A stretch of 64,000 nt of DNA from Pseudomonadota bacterium. Its GTDB lineage: Bacteria > Pseudomonadota > Gammaproteobacteria > Burkholderiales > Rhodocyclaceae. A program made the position numbers and the translations under genes. How positions within the stretch are numbered: the first letter of the stretch is position 1; the number at the start of each line of letters is the position of its first letter. Location of the stretch: the NCBI GenBank assembly GCA_018262195.1, contig JAGTRS010000012.1, positions 18,102 to 82,101 on the forward strand, in the 5' to 3' direction. Below are positions 45,425 to 56,685 of this stretch, piece after piece. Below the pieces are notes generated by a model that did not search any database, was not told where the DNA came from, and was given only the letters and a program-made list of their open reading frames with translations.

Positions 45425-46899
45425 CAGTCCTTGTGACGTCGCGTTCCCATTTGGCTGATGAGGCCGAAAACCGCCATCAGCCCCAACGACAGCCAGTTTC
45501 CAAAACGCACGTAGGGCGTCAAGCCTTCGTAGGCGTGGACTTCGCCTATCAGGACGCCGGTCGTGAATGGTTCCAGCACAGCCTGCACTCGTCCGTCGGC
45601 ATTGAGGATGGCGGTCATGCCGGTATTGGTGGCACGCAGCATCGGGCGGCCGGTTTCGGCGGCGCGCATCTGGGCGATTTGGAGGTGTTGCGGCTGAGCC
45701 AGCGAACGGCCGAACCAGGCGGTGTTCGACAGGTTGGCGAGGATGCCGGCCGCGGGCAGGGCGCGGATGATTTCTTCGCCGAAGACGTCTTCGTAGCAAA
45801 TGTTGATCGCGACCTTCTGGCCTGCCACGGCAAGTGGTAGCTGCGTTTCCGGGCCGCGCGTGAACGACGACATCGGGATGTTGGCGTAGGCCATGAACCA
45901 GGCAAAGCCGGGCGGAATGAGTTCGCCAAAGGGCACCAGATGGCTTTTGCTGTAGACCTGAAGCGGAGAGTTGCCCACGCTGACGGCGCTGTTGAAGTAG
46001 GCGGTGCCGTCGCCGGTCAGGGTGCCGAGTACCAGATCACCTTGCTGGCGTTGGGCGAGCGCCTTGAGGGCGTCGATGTAATCGCCGGGTACCTGGTCGA
46101 TGAAAACCGGCAGCGCGGTTTCCGGTAGCAGCGTCAGTTCGGCCGGATTGGCTTCGATCAGGTCACGGTAGAGGTTGAGGGTACGGACAAAAGCTTCCGG
46201 CCGGAATTTCATTTCCTGCGGGATGTTGCCTTGAATCAAGGCCACGCTGACAGGTTCGCCAACAGCTTGAGTCCAGCGGATCTGCTGCAAGCCGAAGCCG
46301 GCGGCAGCCAAAGCCAGTAGCACCGGCAGGCCAACTCGCCAGCGCAGCAGCAGTGCGCCGGACAGGGCGACGAGCAGCGACAGGCCATGCACGCCGAGCA
46401 GCGGAGCGAATCCGGTCAGCGGGCTGGGCGCCGCCTGCGAATAGCCGACGGTCAGCCACGGGAAGCCGGTGAAGATCCAGCCCTTGATCCAGTCGAGCCC
46501 CGCAATCAGTGCCGCGAAAAACAAAGCCTGCTGCACGAGGTTGCCCGGTTGCCAGCGCTTGAATGCCCAGCCGGCAAGCATCGGAAACAGCGCCATGACC
46601 GTGCAGAACAGGAATGCAGCCGGCCCGGCCAGCCACCATGGCATGCCGCCGAATACCGAGAGGCTGACATAGACCCATGAGACGCCGCAAAGGAAGAATC
46701 CCAGGCCAAAGCTCAGGCCGGTCAGCAGGCCATGGCGTGGTGATTCGGCACGCAGCAGCAGGGCGAAGAAGCTGCCCCAGATGATGGGGGCCAGCCAGAA
46801 TAGCCCGAAAGGCGCAAAGCACAGCACGCCTGCGGCACCGATCAGTGCCGCCAGGCCAAAGCGGTGCAGCGACCGCTCAGGCAGGGGTATCGTTGGCAC
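45424..46899 (-). CDS. lnt: apolipoprotein N-acyltransferase
   Basis: Inner-membrane enzyme adding the third acyl chain to lipoproteins. About 491 residues: six to eight N-terminal membrane helices, then a periplasmic nitrilase domain with the catalytic triad in LPETALPVF (Glu), YSKSHLVPFGE (Lys) and INICYEDVFGE (Cys), and a last membrane helix. The frame is open far upstream; a GTG at 46899 (VPTIPLPERS) gives the family length and overlaps corC by 23 nt. Confidence 0.93.
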   Translation of the reverse strand: MPTIPLPERSLHRFGLAALIGAAGVLCFAPFGLFWLAPIIWGSFFALLLRAESPRHGLLTGLSFGLGFFLCGVSWVYVSLSVFGGMPWWLAGPAAFLFCTVMALFPMLAGWAFKRWQPGNLVQQALFFAALIAGLDWIKGWIFTGFPWLTVGYSQAAPSPLTGFAPLLGVHGLSLLVALSGALLLRWRVGLPVLLALAAAGFGLQQIRWTQAVGEPVSVALIQGNIPQEMKFRPEAFVRTLNLYRDLIEANPAELTLLPETALPVFIDQVPGDYIDALKALAQRQQGDLVLGTLTGDGTAYFNSAVSVGNSPLQVYSKSHLVPFGELIPPGFAWFMAYANIPMSSFTRGPETQLPLAVAGQKVAINICYEDVFGEEIIRALPAAGILANLSNTAWFGRSLAQPQHLQIAQMRAAETGRPMLRATNTGMTAILNADGRVQAVLEPFTTGVLIGEVHAYEGLTPYVRFGNWLSLGLMAVFGLISQMGTRRHKD

Positions 46900-47725
46900 C
46901 GGGCTGTGTTTTAGGCTGATCGACGAGCAGCGTGTACAGGCGCCGGCTGTCGGCGCGCAACACCTGGAAGCGCAGGCCGCCGATGTCGACGATCTCGTTG
47001 CGCTTGGGCATGCGGCCAAGGTGGCGCAGAATCAGTCCGCCAACGGTGTCGAATTCCTCATCGGAGAATTTGGTCGAGAAGGCCTCGTTGAAGTCTTCGA
47101 TCTCGGTGCGCGCCTTGACGCGGTAGCGGCCGGAGGCATCGAGGCGGATGTTGTCGTGGGCTTCGTCGAAGTCGTATTCGTCCTCGATGTCGCCGACGAT
47201 CTGCTCAAGCACATCCTCGATGGTCACCAGGCCGGCAACGCCACCGTATTCATTGACGACAATGGCCATGTGGTTGCGCGAGACGCGGAATTCACGAAGC
47301 AATACATTCAGGCGCTTGGATTCAGGAATGAACACCGCCGGGCGCAGCCAGTCGCGCAGGGTGAAATCTTTTTCGGTGTGGATGCGCAGCAGATCCTTGG
47401 CAAGCAGGATGCCCAGAACGTTATCGCGGTCGCCATCGACGACCGGGAAGCGGGAGTGGGCGGCCTCGATGACAACCGGGACGATTTCGTCCATCGGGTC
47501 ATCAATGTCAATGACGTCCATCTGGGCTCGCGGGATCATCACGTCAGTGACGCGTGTTTCGGAGGCTTGCAGGGCGCCTTCGATGATGGTCAGCGCGTCG
47601 GCGTCCATCAGGTTGCGCTCGTAGGCGCTGTGCAGAATCTGCACCAGCTGCTCGCGATCTTCAGGTTCGCGCAGCAGCAGGGAGGTCAGGCGTTCGATAA
47701 AACCGGGTTTACTGTCACTATCCAT
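46877..47725 (-). CDS. corC: CorC/HlyC-family CBS-domain protein
   Basis: 282-residue cytoplasmic protein linked to magnesium/cobalt efflux and usually found next to lnt. Tandem CBS domains (TDVMIPRAQMDVIDI, then FPVVDGDRDNVLGIL and NHMAIVVNEYGGVAGLVTIEDVLEQIVGDI), then the CorC_HlyC C-terminal domain (DFNEAFSTKFSDEEFDTVGGLI). No membrane helix. ybeY ends 5 nt before it in the likely operon miaB-phoH-ybeY-corC-lnt. Confidence 0.94.
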   Translation of the reverse strand: MDSDSKPGFIERLTSLLLREPEDREQLVQILHSAYERNLMDADALTIIEGALQASETRVTDVMIPRAQMDVIDIDDPMDEIVPVVIEAAHSRFPVVDGDRDNVLGILLAKDLLRIHTEKDFTLRDWLRPAVFIPESKRLNVLLREFRVSRNHMAIVVNEYGGVAGLVTIEDVLEQIVGDIEDEYDFDEAHDNIRLDASGRYRVKARTEIEDFNEAFSTKFSDEEFDTVGGLILRHLGRMPKRNEIVDIGGLRFQVLRADSRRLYTLLVDQPKTQPGANDTPA

Positions 47726-47730
47726 AATGT

Positions 47731-48151
47731 TTAAACCGCATATGGGTCTGGATAACCCATCGCAGCGAGAATCTCCTTTTCTTCATCTTCCATCGCCTGG
47801 GCATCATCGTCATTGTCATGATCCCAGCCCTGCAAATGCAGCATACCATGCACAGTCAGGTGCGCGTAATGAGCCTCCAGCGGCTTGTTCTGCTCTGCCG
47901 CCTCACGCGCCACAACGCTTGGGCAGATCACCAGATCGCCCATGACTACCGGCTCGGTATCGTAGGGAAAGGACAGCACGTTGGTCGCGTAGTCCTTGCT
48001 GCGATACTCCTTGTTCAGCGACTGGCCTTCGTCAGCGTCGACCAGTCGAATGGTGATCTCGCCGCCGCCGGTCAGCGCTGCACGTGCCCAGCGCACGAAA
48101 TCTGCTCGCAAGGGTAGCCCTTCACGGTTACAGGCATATTGCACCGAAAGG

Positions 48152-48180
<29 letters not shown>
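47731..48180 (-). CDS. ybeY: endoribonuclease / rRNA maturation factor YbeY
   Basis: Zinc-dependent protein for 16S rRNA 3'-end processing and ribosome quality control. The 149-residue product starts at the ATG at 48180, overlapping phoH by 29 nt; a longer open frame upstream is phoH sequence. The zinc motif [11 protein letters not shown] and the NVLSFPYD segment are intact. Confidence 0.94.
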
Positions 48181-49150
<970 letters not shown>

Positions 49151-49154
49151 GCCA

Positions 49155-50492
49155 TTAGTCTTCTCGGATGACAATTTCGCCCCTCAGGGTGTGCGACAGC
49201 GACGACGTGATGCGGACATCGACGAAGGTATTGATCAGGCGAGGATTGCCGGCGAAGTTGACTATGCGGTTGTTATCGGTTCGTCCGGCTAGTTCATGCA
49301 CATCCTTCTTCGAGGTGCCTTCGACCAGCACGCGCTGTACGCTGCCTACCATCGTCTGGCTGATCGCCTGAGCCTGTTCGTCGATGCGCTTCTGCAAGCG
49401 AAGCAGGCGGGCAGATTTGACGTCGGCTGGCGTCGAGTCATCCAGTTCCAGTGCCGGGGTGCCGGGGCGCGGGCTGTAGATGAACGAGAACGAGCTGTCG
49501 AAGCCGACATCGTCGATCAGCTTCATCGTCTTCTCGAAATCTTCATCAGTTTCGCCGGGGAAGCCGACGATGAAGTCGGACGAGAGCGAAATGTCCGGCC
49601 GGGCAGCGCGCAGCTTGCGGATGATCGACTTGTACTCCAGCGTCGTGTAGCCGCGCTTCATCGCAGCCAGCACACGATCAGATCCCGCCTGAACCGGCAG
49701 GTGCAGGTGCGACACCAGCTTCGGCACCGTGGCGTAGGTGTCGAACAGACGCTGCGTCATCTCGCGAGGGTGCGAAGTGGTATAGCGGATACGCTCGATG
49801 CCAGGCACTTCCGCGATGTATTCGATCAACAAGGCGAGATCGGCTTTTTCCTCGGTGCCTTCCATGTCGCCACGATAGGCATTGACGTTCTGGCCGAGCA
49901 GCGTCACTTCGCCGACGCCATGGGCAGCCAGATCGGCCACTTCAGTCAGGACATCGTTGAACGGGCGCGAAACCTCGCCACCGCGGGTGTAAGGCACGAT
50001 GCAGAAGGTGCAGAACTTGGAGCAGCCTTCCATGATCGAGACAAAAGCCGAAGCGCCCTTGATTTCAGACGGCGGCATGGCATCGAACTTCTCGATTTCC
50101 GGGAAGGAGACATCGACGGCGGCCTTGCCTTTTGCCTTGCGCTCGGCAATCAGTTGCGGCAAACGGTGCAGCGTCTGCGGCCCGAAGACCACATCGACGT
50201 AAGGCGCCCGGGCGATGATGGCATCGCCTTCTTGGCTGGCAACACAGCCCCCGACGCCGATCACCAGGTTCGGATTCAGCTTTTTCAGGTGACGGACGCG
50301 GCCGAGGTCATGGAAAACCTTCTCCTGCGCCTTTTCGCGCACCGAGCAGGTATTGAACAGGATGATGTCGGCTTCTTCCGGGTTGTCGGTCTTGATGATG
50401 CCTTCGGAAGCATTGAGCACGTCGGCCATCTTGTCCGAATCGTACTCATTCATCTGGCACCCAAAGGTGCGGATGAACAGTTTTTTTGTCAT
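49155..50492 (-). CDS. miaB: tRNA-2-methylthio-N6-dimethylallyladenosine synthase MiaB
   Basis: Radical-SAM methylthiotransferase modifying A37 of tRNAs. The 445-residue protein has the N-terminal UPF0004 Fe-S domain ([30 protein letters not shown]), the radical-SAM motif [15 protein letters not shown] and a C-terminal TRAM domain. First gene of the minus-strand operon, divergent from tRNA-Met. Confidence 0.96.
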   Translation of the reverse strand: MTKKLFIRTFGCQMNEYDSDKMADVLNASEGIIKTDNPEEADIILFNTCSVREKAQEKVFHDLGRVRHLKKLNPNLVIGVGGCVASQEGDAIIARAPYVDVVFGPQTLHRLPQLIAERKAKGKAAVDVSFPEIEKFDAMPPSEIKGASAFVSIMEGCSKFCTFCIVPYTRGGEVSRPFNDVLTEVADLAAHGVGEVTLLGQNVNAYRGDMEGTEEKADLALLIEYIAEVPGIERIRYTTSHPREMTQRLFDTYATVPKLVSHLHLPVQAGSDRVLAAMKRGYTTLEYKSIIRKLRAARPDISLSSDFIVGFPGETDEDFEKTMKLIDDVGFDSSFSFIYSPRPGTPALELDDSTPADVKSARLLRLQKRIDEQAQAISQTMVGSVQRVLVEGTSKKDVHELAGRTDNNRIVNFAGNPRLINTFVDVRITSSLSHTLRGEIVIRED

Positions 50493-50563
50493 GTAAACGC
50501 TTTGAAATCAGTGGGTGCCGCTTTGGCAATCCGGCGGCAGAAAAGTTGCGCATTATAACGCGG

Positions 50564-50593
50564 TTGACCATGCCGCCGCCGCCCAACTATAAT
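50564..50593 (+). promoter_or_regulatory. promoter of tRNA-Met
   Basis: TTGACC (50564-50569), 18-bp GC-rich spacer, TATAAT (50588-50593), followed by a GC-rich discriminator (TCGCGCC) typical of stringently controlled stable-RNA promoters. Confidence 0.75.
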
Positions 50594-50610
50594 TCGCGCC
50601 CTCTAAGCGT

Positions 50611-50687
50611 GGTGATGTAGCTCAGACGGTTAGAGCGATGGATTCATAACCCATAGGTCGGCAGTTCGATTCTGCCCATCACCACCA
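50611..50687 (+). tRNA. tRNA-Met (CAT anticodon), elongator type
   Basis: A 77-nt cloverleaf with acceptor stem GGTGATG/CATCACC, discriminator A and encoded CCA. The D arm is TAGCTCAGACGGTTAGAGC, the anticodon CAT is at 50645-50647 in TTCATAA, and the T arm is GGCAG TTCGATT CTGCC. The first pair G-C and these stems indicate elongator Met rather than initiator. A tRNA-Ile2 with lysidine is less likely but cannot be fully excluded by eye. Confidence 0.93.
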
Positions 50688-50697
50688 GTAATACGGA

Positions 50698-50730
50698 AGC
50701 CCGCTGATTCGTCAGCGGGCTTTGTCGTTT
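50698..50730 (+). terminator. terminator after tRNA-Met
   Basis: AGCCCGCTGA-TTCG-TCAGCGGGCT followed by TTTGTCGTTT. It may also serve the convergent thioesterase gene. Confidence 0.85.
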
Positions 50731-50740
50731 ACCTTCTGGA

Positions 50741-51229
50741 TCAGCCGGGGATGCTGACGTGCAGTTGTTTCTGCCGCGTCTCGAATTCCTTGCGCAGTTC
50801 ACGGCGTAGTTGGGCGGCCTGGTAGCGGCGGATTTCGTCAGTGGTTTTCGGTTCGAGCGGCGGGACCGGTGTGGCCTGACCGTTGTCGTCTACGGCGACC
50901 ATGGTGAAGAAGCAGCTGTTGGCGTGGCGGATGACCTGGTCACGGATGCTTTCGGCCAGCACCTTGACGCCGATTTCCATCGAGGTGTTGCCGGTGTAAT
51001 TGACCGAAGCGAGGAAGGTGACGAGTTCGCCGACGTGGATGGGCTGGCGGAACATGACCTGATCGACCGACAGGGTGACGACGTACTGGCTGGCGTAGCG
51101 GCTGGCGCAGGCGTAGGCGACCTGATCGAGCAGCTTTAGGATGGTGCCGCCGTGGACGTTGCCGGAGAAATTGGCCATGTCCGGGGTCATCAGCACGGTC
51201 ATGGCGAGTTGGTGTTTGGGCAGATGCAT
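50741..51229 (-). CDS. acyl-CoA thioesterase (YciA/BACH hotdog family)
   Basis: 162-residue single hotdog-fold thioesterase. Catalytic segment MANFSGNVHGGTILKLLDQVAYACASRY-type (key residues N, H, G, D) and VDQVMFRQPIHVGELV, then TSMEIGVKV. Length and pattern fit short-chain acyl-CoA thioesterases. It is a single gene. Confidence 0.9.
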   Translation of the reverse strand: MHLPKHQLAMTVLMTPDMANFSGNVHGGTILKLLDQVAYACASRYASQYVVTLSVDQVMFRQPIHVGELVTFLASVNYTGNTSMEIGVKVLAESIRDQVIRHANSCFFTMVAVDDNGQATPVPPLEPKTTDEIRRYQAAQLRRELRKEFETRQKQLHVSIPG

Positions 51230-51301
51230 GTGGTGCTCCGGAAAGGAAAAACGGCCAGGGACGGTAAGCCGTCGCTGGCCGCAGTTTAAGGCAAGCCTCG
51301 A

Positions 51302-52867
51302 TCAGGCCGGGGCGGAGCTGCGGATCATGTGATCGAAGGCCGAGAGCGAGGCGGTGGCGCCGGCGCCCATGGCGATGATGATCTGCTTGTAGGGCACTGT
51401 CGTGCAGTCACCGGCAGCGAATACGCCGGGCAGGCTGGTCTGGCCCTTGGCATCGATGACGATTTCACCGAACTTGCTCAGGTCGAGGGTGCCCTTTAGC
51501 CAGTCGGTGTTGGGCAGCAGGCCGATCTGGACGAAGATGCCTTCGAGTTCGACGTGTTTGATCTCTTCGCTGACGCGGTCCTTGTAGGTGATGCCGTTCA
51601 CTTTCTGGCCATCGCCGGTGACTTCGGTCGTTTGGGCCGACTTGATCACCGTGACGTTGGACAGGCTGTAGAGTTTGTTCTGCAAAACTGCGTCGGCGCG
51701 CAGGGTGTCGGCGAATTCGAGCAGCGTAACGTGGGCGACGATGCCAGCCAGATCAATGGCCGCCTCGACGCCGGAATTGCCGCCGCCGATCACTGCAACG
51801 CGCTTGCCCTTGAACAGCGGGCCGTCGCAGTGCGGGCAGAAGCAGACGCCCTTGGCCTTGTATTCCTTCTCGCCGGGCACGTTCATTTCGCGCCAGCGGG
51901 CACCGGTGGAGAGAATGATGGTCTTGGCTTGCAGCTTGGCGCCGTTTTCGAGTTCGAGCGCGATCAGGTCGCCATTCTCGCTGGCCGGAATCAGTTTGTT
52001 GGCGCGTTGCAGGTTCATCACATCGACGTCGTAGTCCTTGACGTGCTGTTCCAGCGAGGCAACCAGCTTCGGGCCTTCAGTGTGGCTGACCGAGATGAAG
52101 TTTTCGATGCCCAGCGTGTCCATCACCTGGCCGCCAAAGCGTTCGGCGACGATGCCGGTGCGAATTCCCTTGCGGGCGGCATAAATCGCCGCTGCCGCGC
52201 CAGCTGGTCCGCCGCCGACGACGAGCACGTCAAAGGATTCTTTCTTGCCAAGTTCCTCGGCAGCACGGGTGGCGGCGCCGGTGTCGACCTTGGCGAGGAT
52301 TTCCTCGATCAGCATGCGACCGGCCCCGAATTCGGCATCGTTCAGGTAGGTGGTCGGCACAGCCATGATCTGGCGGGCGTTGACCTCGTCCTGGAACATC
52401 GCGCCGTCGATCATCGTGCTGGTGACGTTCGGATTGAGCACGGCCATCAGGTTGAGCGCCTGAATAACATCCGGGCAGTTGTGGCAGGACAGCGAAATGT
52501 AGGTCTCGAAGTCAAAGCTGCCGGGCAGCGCCTTGATCTGGTCGATGACCGACTGCTCGACCTTGGGCGGGTGGCCGCCGGTCTGTAGCAGGGCGAGTAC
52601 CAGCGAGGTGAATTCGTGACCCATCGGCAGGCCGGCAAAGTGGATGCGCGGCGTTTCGCCGGGCAGGCCGACGGCGAAGGAGGGCACGCGGGCGAAACCG
52701 CCGTTTTCACGCAGGCTGACCTTGTCTGAGCATTCGAGGATGTCGTTGATCAGGGCGCGCATTTCCTGGCCCTTGGCGCTGTCGTCCAGTGTGGCGACCA
52801 GTTCGATGGGGCGTTGCAGGCGTTCGAGATAGGCCTTCAATTGGCCTTTGATGGCGGTGTCGAGCAT
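51302..52867 (-). CDS. ahpF: alkyl hydroperoxide reductase subunit F
   Basis: NADH-dependent flavoprotein reducing AhpC. 521 residues: N-terminal tandem thioredoxin folds with CHNCPD, FAD-binding [17 protein letters not shown], the redox CPHCDGP, the NADH-binding [17 protein letters not shown] and the C-terminal [15 protein letters not shown]. It follows ahpC after a 133-base gap with two hairpins. Confidence 0.96.
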   Translation of the reverse strand: MLDTAIKGQLKAYLERLQRPIELVATLDDSAKGQEMRALINDILECSDKVSLRENGGFARVPSFAVGLPGETPRIHFAGLPMGHEFTSLVLALLQTGGHPPKVEQSVIDQIKALPGSFDFETYISLSCHNCPDVIQALNLMAVLNPNVTSTMIDGAMFQDEVNARQIMAVPTTYLNDAEFGAGRMLIEEILAKVDTGAATRAAEELGKKESFDVLVVGGGPAGAAAAIYAARKGIRTGIVAERFGGQVMDTLGIENFISVSHTEGPKLVASLEQHVKDYDVDVMNLQRANKLIPASENGDLIALELENGAKLQAKTIILSTGARWREMNVPGEKEYKAKGVCFCPHCDGPLFKGKRVAVIGGGNSGVEAAIDLAGIVAHVTLLEFADTLRADAVLQNKLYSLSNVTVIKSAQTTEVTGDGQKVNGITYKDRVSEEIKHVELEGIFVQIGLLPNTDWLKGTLDLSKFGEIVIDAKGQTSLPGVFAAGDCTTVPYKQIIIAMGAGATASLSAFDHMIRSSAPA

Positions 52868-52906
52868 GGTGCTGTTCTCCCTTAAAACTGTTTTTGAATT
52901 TCACTG

Positions 52907-52964
52907 AAAAGCCGCGGTGGACCGCAGCTTTTCGCTGAAATCCCGCCGCCGGGGGAGCGGCGGG
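52907..52964 (-). promoter_or_regulatory. double hairpin between ahpC and ahpF
   Basis: CCCGCCGC/GCGGCGGG (52942-52949, 52957-52964) and AAAAGCCGCGGT/ACCGCAGCTTTT (52907-52918, 52921-52932, one mismatch). In the minus direction the second ends in TTTTC, a partial terminator. It probably lowers ahpF relative to ahpC (inference). Confidence 0.6.
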
Positions 52965-53000
52965 TTTCTATTTTTTGTTTCTCTGTTGGCGATTGGGGGC

Positions 53001-53564
53001 TTAGATCTTGCCGACCAGGTCCAGCGACGGAGCCAAGGTCTTTTCGCCTTCCTTCCACTTGGCCGGGCAGACTTCGTTCGGGTGGGAGGCGGTGTATTGA
53101 GCGGCCTTCAGCTTGCGCAGGGTCTCGGAAACGTCGCGGGCGATTTCGTTGGAGTGGATTTCAACGGTCTTGATCACGCCGTCCGGATTGATCACGAAGG
53201 TGCCACGCAGGGCCAGGCCTTCTGCGTCGATATGCACGTCGAAGGCACGGGTCAGGGCGTGGGTCGGGTCGCCGACCAGCGGGAACTGGGCCTTGCCGAC
53301 AGCCGGGGAGGTTTCGTGCCAGACCTTGTGCGAGAAGTGGGTGTCGGTGGTGACGATGTACACCTCGGCGCCGGCCTTCTGAAACTCGGCGTAGTTGTTG
53401 GCAGCGTCTTCGATTTCAGTCGGGCAGTTGAAGGTGAAGGCAGCCGGCATGAAGATCATGACGGACCACTTGCCCTTGAGGCTGGCTTCGGTGACTTCGA
53501 TGAACTTGCCATTGTGGAAGGCTTGGGCCTTGAACGGTTGAACCTGGGTGTTGATGAGCGACAT
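53001..53564 (-). CDS. ahpC: alkyl hydroperoxide reductase subunit C (peroxiredoxin)
   Basis: Two-Cys peroxiredoxin reducing peroxides with electrons from AhpF. The 187-residue protein starts at the ATG at 53564 (AGGAGA upstream); the open frame beyond has no ribosome site. Peroxidatic Cys in FNCPTEIEDA, resolving Cys in NEVCPAKWKEG, and GTFVINPDGVIK. Upstream sequence is AT-rich; OxyR control is usual but was not identified. Confidence 0.96.
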   Translation of the reverse strand: MSLINTQVQPFKAQAFHNGKFIEVTEASLKGKWSVMIFMPAAFTFNCPTEIEDAANNYAEFQKAGAEVYIVTTDTHFSHKVWHETSPAVGKAQFPLVGDPTHALTRAFDVHIDAEGLALRGTFVINPDGVIKTVEIHSNEIARDVSETLRKLKAAQYTASHPNEVCPAKWKEGEKTLAPSLDLVGKI

Positions 53565-53758
53565 TGATATCTCCTGTGCGGGTTGGGTGTTGAACACGGA
53601 TTGAATAATAGGCAGCGAAAACTGATTGATCCAATTGATTGCTTTAATACGGCCGATAGTTTTTGAGGATGGTGGCGTTCCCGGTTCGTTTTGCTAGTCA
53701 AAAAGAACTAATCAATTTCTGCCTTTGGTACTAGATTGAATTGTCCGGGGGTATTGAG

Positions 53759-53772
53759 TTGATTCAAATCAA
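53759..53772 (+). promoter_or_regulatory. FNR/Anr-type site upstream of napDABC
   Basis: TTGATTCAAATCAA is a perfect match to the FNR consensus TTGAT-N4-ATCAA. Its centre lies about 42 bases upstream of a plausible start near 53807, the class II activating position, and 87 bases before the napD ATG. Confidence 0.85.
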
Positions 53773-53852
53773 TTGAATAACCCTACTGATCGGTGAGATT
53801 ACGCCCCGTGGCAGTTCGTGCTGCCGTCTGCATTTTCAGGAGATTGTCCCGT

Positions 53853-54113
53853 ATGAATATTTCCAGTGCCATCTTGCATATTGCACCCGGCCGCCTCGCT
53901 GAGGCGCGCGAGGCTTTGCTCAAGCTTTCAGGCTTGGAGATTCATGCGGAGACCCCGGAAGGGAAAATGGTCGTCGTTCTGGAGGATGACGATCTGGAAT
54001 CGGCTGCCAATAAATATGTGACCTTGCATGGACTGCCTGGCGTCGCATCGGTAGCCATGGTCTATCAGTACAGTGACGACGAGTCAGTAGAAACCGAGGA
54101 GGTACAAGCGTGA
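53853..54113 (+). CDS. napD: NapD, chaperone for periplasmic nitrate reductase
   Basis: 86-residue cytoplasmic ferredoxin-fold protein that binds the Tat signal of NapA. Pattern [20 protein letters not shown] and [11 protein letters not shown] fits NapD. AGGAG precedes the ATG at 53853. It overlaps napA by GTGA. Confidence 0.9.
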   Translation: MNISSAILHIAPGRLAEAREALLKLSGLEIHAETPEGKMVVVLEDDDLESAANKYVTLHGLPGVASVAMVYQYSDDESVETEEVQA

Positions 54114-56623
54114 AACTTAATCGACGCGATTTCATCAAGGCCAATGCGGCCGCAGCGGCCATGTCGGCTGCCGGCTTGGCAACATCAGGAACGGCATTGG
54201 CCGCGGGTAGCGACGATATTCGCTGGGACAAGGCTGCCTGCCGTTTCTGCGGCACCGGTTGTGGCGTCTTGGTCGGGACGCAGGAAGGCCGTGTCGTGGC
54301 CACCCAGGGTGACCCGGATGCGCCGGTCAACCGTGGCCTGAACTGCATCAAGGGCTATTTCCTGTCCAAGATCATGTACGGCTCAGATCGCCTGAAGACG
54401 CCGTTGCTGCGCATGAAGGATGGCAAGTTCGACAAGAATGGCGAGTTCAAGCCGATCTCCTGGAAACAAGCCTTCGACATCATGGAAGAGAAGTGCAAGG
54501 CGACGCTGAAGGCCAAAGGGCCGGATGGCATCGCGATGTTCGGCTCGGGCCAGTGGACAATCTGGGAAGGTTACGCTGCCGCCAAACTGTGGAAGGCTGG
54601 TTTCCGTTCCAACAATCTCGATCCCAATGCCCGCCATTGCATGGCCTCCGCCGTCGCAGGCTTCATGCGCACCTTCGGCATCGACGAGCCGATGGGCTGC
54701 TACGACGACATCGAGCATGCCGACGCCTTCTTCCTGTGGGGCTCGAACATGGCCGAGATGCACCCGATTCTGTGGACGCGCATTACGGACCGCAAGCTGT
54801 CGAGCAAGAACGTCAAGGTCGGTGTGCTGTCCACCTTCGAGCATCGTTCGTTTGAACTGGCCGATATTCCGATGGTGTTCAAGCCCAATACCGATCTGGC
54901 CATCCTGAACTTCATCTGCCATCACATCATCAGTACTGGCAAGGTCAATCAGGACTTCGTCAGCAAGCACGTCAACTTCAAGAAGGGTGAGACCGACATC
55001 GGTTTTGGCCTGCGTCCGACGCATGCGCTGGAAAAGAAAGCCACCAGCAACGGCTATCCGGGTGAAGATGGCAAGCCTAAGGGCGATACCGGCAAGTCGA
55101 CGCCGATCACCTTCGAAGAATTCAAGAAATTCGTCGCTGACTACCCGGCCGACAAGGTTTCAAAGCTGTCTGGCGTGCCGGCCAAGGACTTGATCGCCAT
55201 GGCCGAGCTGTATGCCGATCCCAAAGTCAAGTGCGTTTCGTTCTGGACCATGGGCTTCAACCAGCATACGCGTGGCACGTGGGTCAATAACATGATCTAC
55301 AACGTGCATCTGCTGGTCGGCAAGATTTCCGAGCCGGGCAACAGCCCGTTCTCGCTGACCGGCCAGCCATCCGCTTGCGGTACGGCGCGCGAAGTTGGCA
55401 CCTTCTCGCATCGCCTGCCAGCCGACATGGTCGTGACCAATCCGGACCACCGCAAGCACACCGAAGAAATCTGGGGCTTGCCGGACGGTACGATCAATCC
55501 CAAGGTTGGTTTGCACGCCGTGGCCATGGCCCGCGCCCTGAAGGACGGCAAGGTCAATTTCTACTGGCAGCAGTGCAACAACAACATGCAGGCTGGCCCG
55601 AACATCAATGAAGAGTTGTATCCGGGCTGGCGCAAGCCGGAAAACTTCATTGTCGTCTCCGATCCGTATCCGACTGTCTCGGCGATGGCTGCCGACCTCA
55701 TCCTGCCGACCGCCATGTGGGTTGAGAAGGAAGGTGCCTATGGCAATGCCGAGCGGCGTACCCAGTTCTGGCGCCAGCAGGTCAAGGCGCCGGGCGAGGC
55801 CCGCTCTGATGTCTGGCAGGTCATGGAGTTTGCCAAGCGCTTCAAAATCGAGGAAGTATGGCCGGCTGAACTGATCGCCAAGGATGCCAAGCTCAAGGGC
55901 AAGACCTTGTTTGACGTCCTCTACGCTAATGGTGTGGTCAATAAGTTCAAGCTGAATGAAATCGCTCAGGGTTTTGAGAACGACGACTCCAAGCTGCTTG
56001 GCTTCTACATTCAGAAGGGGCTATTCGAGGAATACGCCAAGTTCGGCCGCGGTCATGGCCACGACCTGGCCCCGTTCGACACCTATCACAAGGCGCGCGG
56101 TTTGCGCTGGCCGGTAGTCGAGGGCAAGGAAACCCTGTGGCGCTTCCGCGAAGGCTACGACCCCTACGTCAAGAAGGGCGAGGGCATCAGGTTCTACGGC
56201 CACAAGGACGGCAAGGCGGTCATCTTCGCACTGCCGTATCAGGATCCACCGGAGATGCCGGACAACGAGTTCAATCTGTGGCTGTGTACCGGTCGGGTGC
56301 TGGAGCACTGGCACACCGGCTCGATGACCCGCCGTGTGCCCGAACTCTACAAGTCCTTCCCGGATGCCGTGGTGTTCATGCATCCGGACGATGCGCGCGA
56401 TCGTGGCCTGCAACGCGGCATGGAGGTCAAGATTGCCTCCCGTCGCGGCGACGTGACCATGCGCGTCGAAACGCGTGGACGTAACAAGCCGCCGCGCGGT
56501 CTGGTCTTCATTCCGTTCTTCGATGCCGGTCGTCTGGTCAACAAGCTGACGCTGGATGCGACCTGCCCGATTTCCAAAGAAACGGACTACAAGAAGTGTG
56601 CGGTCAAGGTAACCAAGGCCTGA
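54110..56623 (+). CDS. napA: periplasmic nitrate reductase catalytic subunit NapA
   Basis: Molybdenum (bis-MGD) enzyme reducing nitrate in the periplasm. It starts with GTG at 54110. A Tat signal [12 protein letters not shown] is followed by the [4Fe-4S] site [10 protein letters not shown] with the fourth Cys in LNCIKGYF. The Mo-ligand Cys is in [12 protein letters not shown], and the molydopterin-binding C-terminus ends near [16 protein letters not shown]. 837 residues, typical for NapA. Confidence 0.97.
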   Translation: MKLNRRDFIKANAAAAAMSAAGLATSGTALAAGSDDIRWDKAACRFCGTGCGVLVGTQEGRVVATQGDPDAPVNRGLNCIKGYFLSKIMYGSDRLKTPLLRMKDGKFDKNGEFKPISWKQAFDIMEEKCKATLKAKGPDGIAMFGSGQWTIWEGYAAAKLWKAGFRSNNLDPNARHCMASAVAGFMRTFGIDEPMGCYDDIEHADAFFLWGSNMAEMHPILWTRITDRKLSSKNVKVGVLSTFEHRSFELADIPMVFKPNTDLAILNFICHHIISTGKVNQDFVSKHVNFKKGETDIGFGLRPTHALEKKATSNGYPGEDGKPKGDTGKSTPITFEEFKKFVADYPADKVSKLSGVPAKDLIAMAELYADPKVKCVSFWTMGFNQHTRGTWVNNMIYNVHLLVGKISEPGNSPFSLTGQPSACGTAREVGTFSHRLPADMVVTNPDHRKHTEEIWGLPDGTINPKVGLHAVAMARALKDGKVNFYWQQCNNNMQAGPNINEELYPGWRKPENFIVVSDPYPTVSAMAADLILPTAMWVEKEGAYGNAERRTQFWRQQVKAPGEARSDVWQVMEFAKRFKIEEVWPAELIAKDAKLKGKTLFDVLYANGVVNKFKLNEIAQGFENDDSKLLGFYIQKGLFEEYAKFGRGHGHDLAPFDTYHKARGLRWPVVEGKETLWRFREGYDPYVKKGEGIRFYGHKDGKAVIFALPYQDPPEMPDNEFNLWLCTGRVLEHWHTGSMTRRVPELYKSFPDAVVFMHPDDARDRGLQRGMEVKIASRRGDVTMRVETRGRNKPPRGLVFIPFFDAGRLVNKLTLDATCPISKETDYKKCAVKVTKA

Positions 56624-56642
56624 TTCAACGATAACAACGAAC

Positions 56643-56669
56643 AGCGGTCGGCGCAGGAAGCCGACCGCT
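56643..56669 (+). repeat. stem-loop between napA and napB
   Basis: AGCGGTCGGC/GCCGACCGCT, a perfect 10-bp stem with a 7-base loop, ending just before the GGAGG of napB. No T-run; probably a processing or stability element. Confidence 0.6.
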
Positions 56670-56685
56670 TCTCGGAGGTGAAAAG

